Source: GCA-2731375 sp964590195
GTDB lineage: Bacteria > Pseudomonadota > Alphaproteobacteria > GCA-2731375
Assembly (NCBI GenBank): GCA_964590195.1
Contig: CAZPWJ010000007.1
Location: 1 to 64,000, forward strand
Direction of reading: 5' to 3'
DNA: 64,000 nt
The position numbers and the translations under genes are program-made. Of this stretch, positions 16,943 to 26,048 are shown piece by piece. The notes beneath the pieces are model-generated. The model saw nothing but the letters and a program-made list of their open reading frames with translations, had not been told where the DNA came from and did no database searches. The number at the start of each line of letters is the position of its first letter. Position 1 is the first letter of the stretch.

Positions 16943-17081
16943 TTAAAAATGCCTAACCATCACTAATGCCTGGATACCTTTCACAACTTTTTAACCGTTA
17001 AAAGGACGCGGTGCAACGCAGACAGGTGCGGCCTTTTTGCTCTAAATAAGGTTTTTCAAAATAGCTTTCGATTATGGAAAT

Positions 17082-18059
17082 TTACAGCTGCATTTGTTTC
17101 AAAATGGTTTCGAGAATTTTTTCCGGCGTGATCCGCAAAAGGTCTTCCAAAGGTTTGGCGTATGAAATTGGCGCGCGGGGGGCCCCAAGTCGGCGGATCG
17201 GCGCCACTAGTTCGTGCGCCATGTGTTCGGCCACGGTGGCGGCGATCTCGGCTCCAAAACCGCCGACCTGCACGGCTTCATGAACCACCAAGAGGCGCTT
17301 GGTCTTCGCCACCGAGGCAAAGATCATTTCCTTATCCCAAGGCCACAGCGTACGCAGGTCGATCACCTCGATGTCGATGCCTTGTGCCGCCGCCAATTCA
17401 GCGGCCTGTTCCGCCACCCCAACCATTTTCGACCAGCTCACCACGGTCAGGTCCGCGCCCTCCCGCGCCAGCCGGGCCGGCCCAAGGGGCACCAGATAAT
17501 CATCGTCGTCGGGCACTTCGCCTTCCAGGGCCCAATTATCCTTATGCTCGATATAGATCACCGGGTCGTCACAACGGATCGCGGATTTCAGCAGACCTTT
17601 GTTGTCCGCCGGCGTGTAGGGCGCGGCGACGACCAGTCCTGGAATATGGGTGTACCAGGCCTCAAGCGATTGTGAATGCTGCGCGGCGGAGCTGCGCCAC
17701 ATGCCGCTGGGCTGGCGGATCACCATGGGTACGCGGGCCTGGCCGCCGAACATGAAGCGTGCCTTGGCCGCCTGGTTGACCATTTCATCCACCGCACAGA
17801 GGGCAAAATCGGCAAACCGCATCTCCACCACCGGGCGGGTGCCCACCAGTGCGGCGCCGACGGAGGCGCCCATGATAGTGGCCTCGGAAATCGGTGTGTC
17901 CGCGATACGCTCCGGCCCAAACTCGTCCACCAAACCGCGATACTGGCCGAACACGCCGCCCCGGCCCAGATCCTCACCCAAGGCCCAGACCTTTGGGTCC
18001 CGGCGCATTTCTTCCGCCACGGCCTGCAGGCCGGCTTCCTGATAGCTGATCATGCTCAT
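17082..18059 (-). CDS. 2-oxoacid dehydrogenase E1 component, beta subunit
   Basis: The 325-residue protein is the E1 beta subunit of a pyruvate/acetoin/branched-chain 2-oxoacid dehydrogenase-type enzyme: EEMRRDPKVWALGEDLGRGGVFG, the SEATIMGASVGAAL motif, and the C-terminal GFGAEIAATVAEHM. It forms the alpha2beta2 thiamine-diphosphate enzyme with the E1 alpha encoded just upstream, overlapping it by four bases. No E2 acyltransferase or E3 follows; the next minus-strand gene is unrelated. Confidence 0.92.
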   Translation of the reverse strand: MSMISYQEAGLQAVAEEMRRDPKVWALGEDLGRGGVFGQYRGLVDEFGPERIADTPISEATIMGASVGAALVGTRPVVEMRFADFALCAVDEMVNQAAKARFMFGGQARVPMVIRQPSGMWRSSAAQHSQSLEAWYTHIPGLVVAAPYTPADNKGLLKSAIRCDDPVIYIEHKDNWALEGEVPDDDDYLVPLGPARLAREGADLTVVSWSKMVGVAEQAAELAAAQGIDIEVIDLRTLWPWDKEMIFASVAKTKRLLVVHEAVQVGGFGAEIAATVAEHMAHELVAPIRRLGAPRAPISYAKPLEDLLRITPEKILETILKQMQL

Positions 18060-19069
18060 GACCGGTCCTCCCAGACGGGCGCGCCAATATCCTGGATATC
18101 CGCGAAGGCGTGTTCCAGGGTAGGGGTGTCGGCGGCGTCCGCCGCCTCGGCAACCCGGCCCATTTCGCCCACGGCGGCGCTGTCGATCGCCGTCAGATCG
18201 TTGTCGCCAAGGCCCAAACGGCGCAACTCGTCCGCCGCGCGGACCAGGGGGTCACCCTCCCATTGCGATGCCGCATAATCCTGATCCCGGTACAATGCCG
18301 GGTCGACCGAGGTATGGCCCTTCAACCGATAGGTCCGGGCGCTGAGGAACATCGGTCCCCCGCCGCCACGGATGCGCGGGATCAGATCACCGACCATGCC
18401 ATCCACGGCGACCACGTCATTGCCGTCAACCTCAAAGGCCTCCAGGCCCAGGCTTTCGGCCCGTGCATTGGCGCCACCGCCGCCCGTCACCGCATCGGAA
18501 TGGGTGGTCGAGGCAAAGCCGTTGTGTTCGCAAACAAACAACACCGGCAGTTTGAACACGGTGGCCCAGTTCAGTCCTTCCATGAAGGGGCCGCGGTTGA
18601 TGGCGCCGTCGCCAAAGAAGCAGACCACGACGCGGTCCTCGCCCATCAGCTTGGCGCCATGGGCCGCGCCTACGGCTATGGGAATGCCGGCCGCGACCAC
18701 GCCATTGGCGCCCAGCATGCCGACGTCGAAATCCGCGATATGCATGGAGCCGCCCTTGCCGCCGCAGGTGCCGCCCTCCTTGCCGAACAGTTCCAGCATC
18801 ATCGCACCAGGGTCCGTGCCCTTGGCGATGCAATGGCCGTGGCCGCGATGGGTCGTGGTGATCTGATCCGTGCGGCGCAAATTGGCGCAGACGCCGGCTG
18901 CGACCGCTTCCTGACCGATGGAGAGATGCACGGCGCCGCCTACCTGGCCTTCAAGGGAGGCTTTTTCGGCGGCCTCTTCGAAGGCGCGAATACGGCGCAT
19001 GGTACGATATAGGTCGACCAGGCGGTCCCGGTCGATATTATGGCTGGAATGAACGGCGTCGTTGGGCAC
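18056..19069 (-). CDS. 2-oxoacid dehydrogenase E1 component, alpha subunit
   Basis: The 337-residue thiamine-diphosphate-binding subunit carries GDGAINRGPFMEGLNWATVF as its cofactor motif. HLSIGQEAVAAGVCANL and TTHRGHGHCIAKG are typical of pyruvate or acetoin dehydrogenase E1 alpha (PdhA/AcoA). It would decarboxylate a 2-oxoacid or cleave acetoin and pass the acyl group to a lipoyl-E2. The substrate is uncertain because no E2 accompanies it. It is the first gene of the pair and diverges from the gene at 19140 across about 70 bases. Confidence 0.92.
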   Translation of the reverse strand: MPNDAVHSSHNIDRDRLVDLYRTMRRIRAFEEAAEKASLEGQVGGAVHLSIGQEAVAAGVCANLRRTDQITTTHRGHGHCIAKGTDPGAMMLELFGKEGGTCGGKGGSMHIADFDVGMLGANGVVAAGIPIAVGAAHGAKLMGEDRVVVCFFGDGAINRGPFMEGLNWATVFKLPVLFVCEHNGFASTTHSDAVTGGGGANARAESLGLEAFEVDGNDVVAVDGMVGDLIPRIRGGGGPMFLSARTYRLKGHTSVDPALYRDQDYAASQWEGDPLVRAADELRRLGLGDNDLTAIDSAAVGEMGRVAEAADAADTPTLEHAFADIQDIGAPVWEDRS

Positions 19070-19139
19070 TATCTTTCTCCACTAAGCGAACTCACGGCGC
19101 ACTTGTATCGGGTTTTTCGCTTCTATAGAAGGGCGGCTG

Positions 19140-19949
19140 ATGGATATTCAAATTGTTACCGCGCCGACGGTCACCAAATTGGGGCCGGAGCACGTGGATC
19201 AGGTTCTGATTGCAGGCAGTCATGGCGGCGTCTATGCCGGCTATCTTGCCGCCAAGGCGGGCGCCCGGGCAATTATTTTAAACGATGCCGGCGGCGGTCT
19301 GGATGGCGCCGGTTTTGCCTCGCTGCCCTACCTGGATGATCTGCACCGGCCTGGCGCCACCGTGGCCCATGACAGCGCCCGTATTGGCGATGGCGACGAT
19401 ATGGCGGCCCGTGGCGTGATCAGCCATGTCAACGAGACCGCCGCTGCCCTGGGCTGTGCCGTGGGCCAGACGGCCATGGCCTGCGCCGAGGCCATGCGGG
19501 CCGCGCCCAGCCCCTCGGGCGATGCGCCGGCCTATGAAGAAGCGCGGTTTCTGTTTTCCGCCGAGGGCGAAACGCCGGCCATTTGGGGTATCGATTCCGC
19601 TTCTCTGCTGAACCCCGATGACGCTGGCCAGATTATTTTGACGGCGTCCCACGGCGCCTTGTTGGGGGGCGAAGCGGCATCCGCCATCAAATATGACGTT
19701 CTGGCCTGTGCCTTTAACGATGCGGGGGGCGGTATAGAGAATATTGGCTTCTCCCGCTTGCCGGCCCTGGATCAGCGAAAAATCGCCGCCGTTACGGTCG
19801 CCTGTCAAACGGCGCGCATCGGCGATGCCCGCTCCATGTGGCAGACCGGAATCATTTCACACGTCAACGAAACCGCCATGGCCCTTGGCGTGGCCGTCGG
19901 CGATAGCCTGCAAGAATTCGCAAAGAAAGCCCAATCGGGAGAGAGTTAA
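19140..19949 (+). CDS. Duplicated-domain protein of unknown function linked to a TPP enzyme
   Basis: The 269-residue cytosolic protein consists of two homologous halves (about residues 20-110 and 163-255). Each half has, in order, a SHG motif (GSHGG 26-30; ASHGA 169-173), NDAGGG (48-53; 193-198), LP-x-LD, ARIGD (80-84; 225-229) and a Gly-x-Ile-Ser-His-Val-Asn-Glu-Thr-Ala block (92-101; 237-246). Repeated polar His, Asp, Asn and Glu residues point to an enzyme with two active or metal sites, or one site between halves. No family name is recalled. It ends five bases before a thiamine-diphosphate enzyme, so the two probably work on one substrate. Confidence 0.75.
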   Translation: MDIQIVTAPTVTKLGPEHVDQVLIAGSHGGVYAGYLAAKAGARAIILNDAGGGLDGAGFASLPYLDDLHRPGATVAHDSARIGDGDDMAARGVISHVNETAAALGCAVGQTAMACAEAMRAAPSPSGDAPAYEEARFLFSAEGETPAIWGIDSASLLNPDDAGQIILTASHGALLGGEAASAIKYDVLACAFNDAGGGIENIGFSRLPALDQRKIAAVTVACQTARIGDARSMWQTGIISHVNETAMALGVAVGDSLQEFAKKAQSGES

Positions 19950-19954
19950 AGAGC

Positions 19955-21706
19955 ATGTCCGAAGAAAAATTGAGTAACCAACCACCCCGCACCATGACCG
20001 GCGGCCGCGCCCTGGCGGAAATGTTGAAGCTGCACGACGCGGCCCCGATGTTTGGTATGGGTGGCTTCCAGCTGCTGCCGTTTTACGATTCCGTGCGCGA
20101 TGTGGGTTTGACCCATACCCTGATCAATGATGAACGCTGTGGCGCCTTTGCCGCCGACGCCTTTGCCAGGGTCTCGGGCCGGCCTGGCGTTTGCGATGCC
20201 ACCTTGGGGCCGGGTGCCACCAACTTGACTACGGGATTGGTGGAAAGCCTGAACGCGGGCGTGCCCATGGTGGCGATCACCGGCGACAGTAATCGTGACT
20301 ATTCCTGGAAGAATATGACGCAGGAATCGAAGCAGCTGGAAATCCTGGCGCCCGCGGTCAAGGAAGTGATTCGCGTCGAAGCCATCCAGCGGGTGCCCGA
20401 GTTGGTGCGCCGGGCCTATGGTGTGGCGACGTCCGGGCGGGCCGGTCCCGTGCTGTTGGATGTGCCCGAGGATATCGCCCATGGCGAATATGATTTCGAC
20501 GAGAATGATCTTTATGCCGATACCTCGGCCATCAGCTCGCCTGCCTATCGCAGCCGCCCTGCCCGTGACGATCTGGCCCGTGCCGCCGCTTTGTTGGGCA
20601 AGGCCAAGCGCCCGGTCATTCTGGCCGGTGGCGGCGTGCATCTGTCCGGTGCGCAGCAGGCCCTGACCGCCTTTGCCGAAAGCTTGAATATCCCCGTCGC
20701 CCATACCTTGAGCGGCAAGGGGGCTATCCCCTGCACCCATGCCCTGGCCCTGGGGCTGTTCGGGCGCTATAGCCGTATTGCCAACGATATTATCGAGAGC
20801 TCCGATTGCATCCTGGTGGTGGGTTGTAAAATGGGCGAGGTCGCGACCAAGCGCTACACCTTGCCGCCCAGGCATATACCGCTGATCCATCTGGAGATCC
20901 TGGCGGAAGAAATCGGCCGTTGCGTACCCGCCGATGTGCCCTTGTGGGGCGATGCCCTTGCCGGTATCGAGGATTTGGCGGCGGAGCTCTCCGATACTGC
21001 CTCCAGTCAGCACGCCACGCGCGGTGAATACGCGGCGGAAGTTGCCCAGCGCATGACCGCCTGGCGCATGGAAGTTCAGGAACGCCTGACCTCGAACGAG
21101 CAGCCGGTGAACATGGCGCGGATGTGTCAGGAGCTGAACAATACCCTGCCCGAAGACGGCATCCTGGTCGCCGATGGCGGTTTCGCGGCCCATTGGACGG
21201 GGCTGTTGTGCGAAACCAAGACCGCCGGACGTACCTATATCGCCAACCGCGGCTTTGCCTCCATCGGCTATGGTTTGCCGGGCAGCATGGGCGCGCAATT
21301 GGCGGCCGGGGAACGGCCGGTGGTCGGCGTGACCGGCGACGGCGGCTTCAACATGGTGATTGGTGAATTGGAAACAGCGGGACGGTTGCAGCTTGGCCTG
21401 ACCATTCTGATCGTCAACAACGCGGCATCGGGCTACGTCAAGGCCTTGCAGCAGGCGCAGTTCGGCGGGCGCTTCCAGTCGTCCGATCTGAATGAAATGA
21501 ACTATGCCAATCTGGCGGAGAATTTCGGCTGCCAGGGTATCCGGGTGGAAGATCCCAACGATCTGGCCGGTGCCATCCAGACCGGCATGGCGGAACGGGA
21601 CCGCCCCACGGTGGTTGATGTGGTGGTCACTCGTGATCCGACCAAGATGCTGCCTGGTGTTGATAACCGCACCGCACCTATCAAGAAGGGCGACCGTATA
21701 GCCTAG
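19955..21706 (+). CDS. Thiamine-diphosphate-dependent enzyme, acetolactate synthase-like
   Basis: The 583-residue protein has the three-domain plan of acetolactate synthase and related decarboxylases. The N-terminal domain carries catalytic Glu60 in INDERCGAFAADAFARVSG and TLGPGATNLTTGLVES. The middle domain begins near PVILAGGGVHLSG. The C-terminal cofactor domain has VTGDGGFNMVIGELETAGR and LTILIVNNAASGY. It has no regulatory subunit gene beside it, unlike biosynthetic ilvBN, so it is more likely a catabolic lyase or decarboxylase. It is preceded by the duplicated-domain protein in a two-gene operon. Confidence 0.9.
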   Translation: MSEEKLSNQPPRTMTGGRALAEMLKLHDAAPMFGMGGFQLLPFYDSVRDVGLTHTLINDERCGAFAADAFARVSGRPGVCDATLGPGATNLTTGLVESLNAGVPMVAITGDSNRDYSWKNMTQESKQLEILAPAVKEVIRVEAIQRVPELVRRAYGVATSGRAGPVLLDVPEDIAHGEYDFDENDLYADTSAISSPAYRSRPARDDLARAAALLGKAKRPVILAGGGVHLSGAQQALTAFAESLNIPVAHTLSGKGAIPCTHALALGLFGRYSRIANDIIESSDCILVVGCKMGEVATKRYTLPPRHIPLIHLEILAEEIGRCVPADVPLWGDALAGIEDLAAELSDTASSQHATRGEYAAEVAQRMTAWRMEVQERLTSNEQPVNMARMCQELNNTLPEDGILVADGGFAAHWTGLLCETKTAGRTYIANRGFASIGYGLPGSMGAQLAAGERPVVGVTGDGGFNMVIGELETAGRLQLGLTILIVNNAASGYVKALQQAQFGGRFQSSDLNEMNYANLAENFGCQGIRVEDPNDLAGAIQTGMAERDRPTVVDVVVTRDPTKMLPGVDNRTAPIKKGDRIA

Positions 21707-21718
21707 AAATTTGGTCGA

Positions 21719-21746
21719 TCACGGCCACCGGATTTGGTGGCCGTGA
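21719..21746. terminator. Perfect 11-bp stem-loop between convergent genes
   Basis: TCACGGCCACC and GGTGGCCGTGA form an 11-bp stem around a six-base loop. It lies 13 bases after the stop of the TPP enzyme and just beyond the convergent FecR gene. There is no strong T-run on either side, so it may act as a bidirectional terminator or mRNA end-stabiliser. Confidence 0.7.
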
Positions 21747-21760
21747 TACCAATATCTTGT

Positions 21761-22576
21761 TTAATTCCCCGTCGCGGTTGAAGTGCTGCTCGAGGCATCG
21801 GTTGTGCTGACGGAGTCGCTATCGGAAGCCGCGGCCGCAACGGCCAATGCCGCCAATGCCGCTAAGCCAATACCAGCCGCGACCGCGCCGGTGGCCAAAC
21901 CGCCACCCACGGCGGCGGTGCTTGCTTGCGCGCCTGTTGCCACACCCGGCTCCGGCCCCAGGGCCGTTTGCATGTTCTGCAGCCCGGGTGGCGATGGCGG
22001 GCTGGCGGATGGCGGCGTTGGTGGTCCGCCCGGCGAGACCGAAGTCGAGAAGCCGGAGCTGACTGACGTTGTCGTGCCGGCGGCGGTGACCGATACCGCG
22101 CCCTCGACCACGGAGACCGTTGTGGCGCCGTTGAGTGCCACCGCGACTACCAGAATGGTACCCCGAATGCCGATAATGGCCGTTGGCGTGCGGATGGTAT
22201 AACGGTCCTTGGACAGATTGCCGGAGACGAAACGCATGACGCCCTTGCTCATGGACAGGGAGACCTGAGATTTTGAGGCATCGGCATCGAAGACGAATTT
22301 GTCCAGGGTTACCGACGAACTGGCTCCAACCGACAATATCGTATTGTCACGAAAGATGAGGCGCGCGGCGCTGTCGGCGCCGGTATTCACAACTTCGTTG
22401 CTAAAGACGTCATCCTTTGTCACCAAGGTTCGGGTATTGGCTTGCAACACGCCCCGCACATTGGCAACAATTTTGTTGGCATTGCCGACCGCGACCTGAG
22501 CCTGCGCCAGAACCGGCTGTAGAGTCAGCGCGGCGACCGCCGCGAATACTGTCATTTTGCGAATTAAGCGTTTCAT
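21761..22576 (-). CDS. FecR-domain exported protein
   Basis: The 271-residue protein has an N-terminal signal peptide (KRLIRKMTVFAAVAALTL...AQA), so it is periplasmic or surface-located. Residues 45-165 form a FecR domain: TKDDVFSNEVVNTGADSAARLIF, LSMSKGVMRFVSG and RTPTAIIGIRGT. A Pro/Ser-rich linker (PPTPPSASPPSPPG) and an Ala/Gly-rich hydrophobic stretch (about 225-250) follow, perhaps a membrane anchor, before a Ser/Thr-rich tail. It lacks the transmembrane and sigma-factor partners of iron-sensing FecR. The role is unknown. Confidence 0.85.
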   Translation of the reverse strand: MKRLIRKMTVFAAVAALTLQPVLAQAQVAVGNANKIVANVRGVLQANTRTLVTKDDVFSNEVVNTGADSAARLIFRDNTILSVGASSSVTLDKFVFDADASKSQVSLSMSKGVMRFVSGNLSKDRYTIRTPTAIIGIRGTILVVAVALNGATTVSVVEGAVSVTAAGTTTSVSSGFSTSVSPGGPPTPPSASPPSPPGLQNMQTALGPEPGVATGAQASTAAVGGGLATGAVAAGIGLAALAALAVAAAASDSDSVSTTDASSSTSTATGN

Positions 22577-22693
22577 GCCTGCCCTCCAAGTCAGAATAGA
22601 GATTTAAATTATTGATACAGATTGTAATAAAATCCCTTCTTTCAAAACTTAACCTGAGCCGAATCTTGCCAGCAAGGGATTTATTGATTTGGC

Positions 22694-23410
22694 CTACTGC
22701 TGCCGGTGTTCGGCCAGACCGCAAATCTGGCTGCCGTCGCCGTGAAAGTTTTCATCTGCCAACCAGGCTTCGAACGCTGATTTCACGTTGGGCCAATCCT
22801 GGTCGGTCATGGCGAACCAGGCGGTATCACGGTTACGGCCCTTGTAAATCATATGCTGGCGGAACAATCCTTCATAGCTGAAGCCCAGTCGTAGCGCGGC
22901 GCGGCGGGAGGCGGCGTTGTGGCTGTCGCATTTCCATTCATAACGGCGATAGCCCAGATCTTCGAACACGTGGCGGGCCATAAGATACATCGCTTCGGTC
23001 GCTGCCCGGCTGCGTTTTAGGGACGGCGCATACCAGATGGAGCCGATCTCGCACGTCGCCCAATGCGGCGTAATGCGCATATAGCTGGCCATGCCGCACG
23101 CCTTGCCAGTGATGCTATCAATCAGGGCGAAGACCAGTGGATCATCGCTGCTTCCCTGAGGCGCCAACCATGTCTGGAAAGCCTCCCTGTCGGCGAATGG
23201 GCCAAAACTCATGTAGGTCCACATATCGTTGCTTGGATCGCCGTCGGGACCGCAGGCGGCGTCGTAGAGATCGTCGCCGTGACGGGATGGATCAACGGGT
23301 TCGATGATAACCGAGCGGCCCGTGAACTGTTGCCGTGCTGGCCGCTTGCCATCGGGCAGGGTGCTCAACGTTTCGCCAACGGGCAAGGCAGAATAGGTAT
23401 CGTTCGTCAT
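22694..23410 (-). CDS. GNAT-family N-acetyltransferase (RimJ/RimL-like)
   Basis: The 238-residue protein has the acetyl-CoA-binding fold of RimJ/RimL-type enzymes: SVIIEPVDPSRHGDDLY, then GMASYMRITPHWATCEIGSIWYAP. AATEAMYLMARHVFEDLGYRRYEWKC and NAASRRAALRLGFSYEGLFRQH carry the cofactor and substrate motifs. The target could be a small molecule or a protein N-terminus. Its start overlaps the methyltransferase stop by four bases, making it the last gene of a four-gene minus-strand operon. Confidence 0.85.
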   Translation of the reverse strand: MTNDTYSALPVGETLSTLPDGKRPARQQFTGRSVIIEPVDPSRHGDDLYDAACGPDGDPSNDMWTYMSFGPFADREAFQTWLAPQGSSDDPLVFALIDSITGKACGMASYMRITPHWATCEIGSIWYAPSLKRSRAATEAMYLMARHVFEDLGYRRYEWKCDSHNAASRRAALRLGFSYEGLFRQHMIYKGRNRDTAWFAMTDQDWPNVKSAFEAWLADENFHGDGSQICGLAEHRQQ

Positions 23411-24447
23411 GCCGGTTTCCGTGCTTCGATCTGGCCCAGACGATTATCAAGCAGCCAGTCATACTTGGCCTCCGTGAAGCCAACTTCCTCCAGGTATGAG
23501 ACATATTCCGGGCCGGAGGGAACGTGTCCCGTATAATGCCCCTCGCTGATTGCCTGCAGATGATAGAACGCGGGATCGACCGGGCCGGATCGTGTGTCGT
23601 TCAGCATATAGCCGACAATCAGAATACCGCCGCCCGCCGGCAGCGCGTAATAGGCCCGGCGCAGGGTATCCAGGACATCGTCGCGCAGATACCAATGCAG
23701 CGGCGTGATGAACGAAATCAGGTCACAGTCATCGGGAAAATCCCCCACTTTCAGAAAGTCGCCCGGCTGAGCAGTGATGCGGTCTTCCAAGCCATGCTTG
23801 GCGATGAATTCCCTGGTCACCGGCACCACATTGGGATGATCCTTGACCGTGACGCGGAATCCCTCCTGGCGTTCACAGGCAGCGATGGCATAGCAGCCGG
23901 AGCCGCCGGCGAAATCCAGCCAGTGGTTGAAGCGGGAAAAATCAAAGCGTTTGGCCAGGCGATGGGCCAGGGCGATGGAGGAGTTATAGCCCGCCGTGGT
24001 GAATTCACGGGCGAGTTCCGGATCATCCAGATCACCCTCGTAGAGCTTGGAATGGGGCTTGCCGGCGCTGACACCGGATAGGGTCTTGGCGAAACCCGCC
24101 CATTCGCCGTACTCGGCACCGATGGTAAAGCGCAGATAGTCGCCGAAGAATGTCGGCGCCTCGCGGACCAGGAAACGCTCCACATCGTCATGATTGACAT
24201 TGCGGCCATCCACTTCGGCCACCAGATCCATGGCCTTGCAGATGATCAGCAAACGGTCGGCTGTCTCGGCGTCGATGCCGCAATGGCCGGCAATCTCCTC
24301 AGGTGTACTGGCGCCGTTGGACAGCGCGGTAAACAGGTTGCACTCCAGGGCGGCGGCCAGGGCCTGGCTTTTCTTGAAGGAGAATGCCAGTTCGTTCAGG
24401 CGTTCGGAATTCTTGCCGACCGTGGGGTCGTTCGGGATCTTGCTCAT
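23407..24447 (-). CDS. SAM-dependent O-methyltransferase-type protein
   Basis: The 346-residue protein resembles the plant/bacterial small-molecule O-methyltransferases (acetylserotonin/hydroxyneurosporene type). It has an N-terminal helical dimerisation domain (LAAALECNLFTALSNGASTPEEIAGH), then a SAM domain with FNHWLDFAGGSGCYAIAAC, VVPVTREFIAKHGLEDRI and CDLISFITPLHWY. The usual catalytic His of this family is plausible in LHWYLRDD. It overlaps the upstream CoA-transferase stop and the downstream GNAT start by four bases each. Confidence 0.85.
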   Translation of the reverse strand: MSKIPNDPTVGKNSERLNELAFSFKKSQALAAALECNLFTALSNGASTPEEIAGHCGIDAETADRLLIICKAMDLVAEVDGRNVNHDDVERFLVREAPTFFGDYLRFTIGAEYGEWAGFAKTLSGVSAGKPHSKLYEGDLDDPELAREFTTAGYNSSIALAHRLAKRFDFSRFNHWLDFAGGSGCYAIAACERQEGFRVTVKDHPNVVPVTREFIAKHGLEDRITAQPGDFLKVGDFPDDCDLISFITPLHWYLRDDVLDTLRRAYYALPAGGGILIVGYMLNDTRSGPVDPAFYHLQAISEGHYTGHVPSGPEYVSYLEEVGFTEAKYDWLLDNRLGQIEARKPA

Positions 24448-25538
24448 TTAGGATTCCTTGTGGTGATTTCTTGTTGATCGGCACCGGGTTCGGGCGCGGC
24501 GTCGAGGCTGGGCGCGGCCTGCGGCGTTGCCGGAAAGCCGATCTGGCGCAAGGCGTTTCCGGCATGGTCCCGGGTTTCAAGCACCATGTTGCGGGCCAGC
24601 AGCTGCGGGTTGTCGAAAGCTTCCTCCGGGGTTTTGACCAGGCCGATTTCAATTTCCAGCAGCGTCAAGGTGTCGACCCAATGTTGCGCGTCGTTGCCGG
24701 CGAAATGAGTCTGTAGGAATTCCTTTGCCCTATTATCGGGATTGCCGACCTCCAGGCCCAATTGCCACAGATCCTCGGCGCCGAAATAACCAAACAGTGC
24801 CCGGCAGGATTTCTCGCTCATGGCGGTGATGACAATGTGGCGGCCGTCCCGCGCGCGGTAGACGTTATTGGCCGGCCGCAGGGAGCGGTCGGCGGCGTCC
24901 TTGCCGCTGACGGCCTGGCCATCCCGCATGGTGCCATGAGACACCGAGAGCAGGGAGAATGCCGTCTCCTGCATGGAGAGGTCAATATGGCGGCCTTCGC
25001 CGGTTTGATTGCGCCCCTGCAAGGCGGCGCAGATAGCGAAGGCCGCCATCAGGCCGTTGGCGGCGTCGGCCATATAGGTCTGCGGCGCGGCAATTTCCGA
25101 TGCATTGGCGTTCAGAGCATGCAGCAGGCCGGTCTCTGCCTGGAACAGCATGTCATAGGCCGCGCGCATGGCGTCGGGCCCGCTCTGCCCAAAACCCGAT
25201 TGGGAGCAATAGATGATCCCAGGGTTGATGGCGCGGATAGCGTCATAGTCGATGCCCAGACGGGTGGTGACGCCGGGACGGTAGCTTTCTATCAGGACGT
25301 CCGCCCCCCGGGCCAGATCCAGAAAGACCGCGTGATCGTCTTTATCGCGCAGGTTCAGGACAACCGACTTTTTGCCCCGGTTCAACAGTAGATCTTCGTT
25401 GCTGATGCCATTTGGGGCATGGTCCCGCTCAATGCGGATTGAGGTCGCGCCCCAGCCGGTCATCAGAAAGCCGCAATACTGGCCCGGAGTCATGACGCCG
25501 ACTTCAAGAATGGTTATGCCTTTGAGGGCGTCCTGCAT
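24444..25538 (-). CDS. CoA transferase, family III (CaiB/BaiF)
   Basis: The 364-residue protein moves CoA between carboxylic acids. LEVGVMTPGQYCGFLMTGWGA, VVLNLRDKDDHAVFLDLARGADVLIES and SQSGFGQSGPDAMRAAYD are characteristic, and the catalytic Asp is likely that in YMADAANGLMAAF. GGAG precedes the ATG. It may prime an acid for degradation together with the VOC and methyltransferase neighbours. The acyl substrate is unknown. Confidence 0.9.
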   Translation of the reverse strand: MQDALKGITILEVGVMTPGQYCGFLMTGWGATSIRIERDHAPNGISNEDLLLNRGKKSVVLNLRDKDDHAVFLDLARGADVLIESYRPGVTTRLGIDYDAIRAINPGIIYCSQSGFGQSGPDAMRAAYDMLFQAETGLLHALNANASEIAAPQTYMADAANGLMAAFAICAALQGRNQTGEGRHIDLSMQETAFSLLSVSHGTMRDGQAVSGKDAADRSLRPANNVYRARDGRHIVITAMSEKSCRALFGYFGAEDLWQLGLEVGNPDNRAKEFLQTHFAGNDAQHWVDTLTLLEIEIGLVKTPEEAFDNPQLLARNMVLETRDHAGNALRQIGFPATPQAAPSLDAAPEPGADQQEITTRNPK

Positions 25539-25586
25539 ACATTACTCCATCAGACGACCGGAACGATTGGCTGGCTTCAATTGGGT

Positions 25587-25967
25587 TTAGCCGGCGGCGA
25601 CTTCTTCCTCGCTAAAGGTCAATTCCAGCTTCAGGCCATCGGGGCTTTGGATAAACAGCTGGGTCAGATTGAATTTCGGCACCAACCGCTCGTCGTATTC
25701 GACGCCGGCGGCTTCCAGCCTGGCCTTGATCTCTCCATAACCGGTGCAGCGGAAGGAGACATGATCGACCCGGCCCGTGCCGTCGGGCACCTCGTCGAGT
25801 TCGACCAAATGTAAAACAGGCTTGTCGGCGGCATAGACCCAGGCGCCGGGAAAGGGAAAGGGCGGCCGATCGCCGATCCGCATGCCCAGGACGTCCACGT
25901 AGAACTTGGCCGATGCGGCGGCATCGGTGGTGACGACATTGTAGTGATCGATATATTCCAACGGCAT
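25587..25967 (-). CDS. VOC-family (glyoxalase/extradiol dioxygenase fold) protein
   Basis: The 126-residue protein has a single pair of beta-alpha-beta-beta-beta modules. It starts with YIDHYNVVTTDAAASAKFYVDVLGMRIG and contains LHLVELDEVPDGTGRVDHVSFR and QLFIQSPDGLKLELTF. His, His and Glu positions could bind a metal, as in glyoxalase I or epimerases. A frame extension to 25988 exists, but GGGGAGC ahead of the ATG at 25967 supports this start. It is first in the operon with the CoA transferase 48 bases downstream. Confidence 0.85.
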   Translation of the reverse strand: MPLEYIDHYNVVTTDAAASAKFYVDVLGMRIGDRPPFPFPGAWVYAADKPVLHLVELDEVPDGTGRVDHVSFRCTGYGEIKARLEAAGVEYDERLVPKFNLTQLFIQSPDGLKLELTFSEEEVAAG

Positions 25968-26048
25968 GCCATGCTCCCCTATCGGCATTTGGCGTTATAT
26001 TCAAAGGTCAGTATGAACGCTGGGAACGTTCCGGGCAATGCATCGCGC

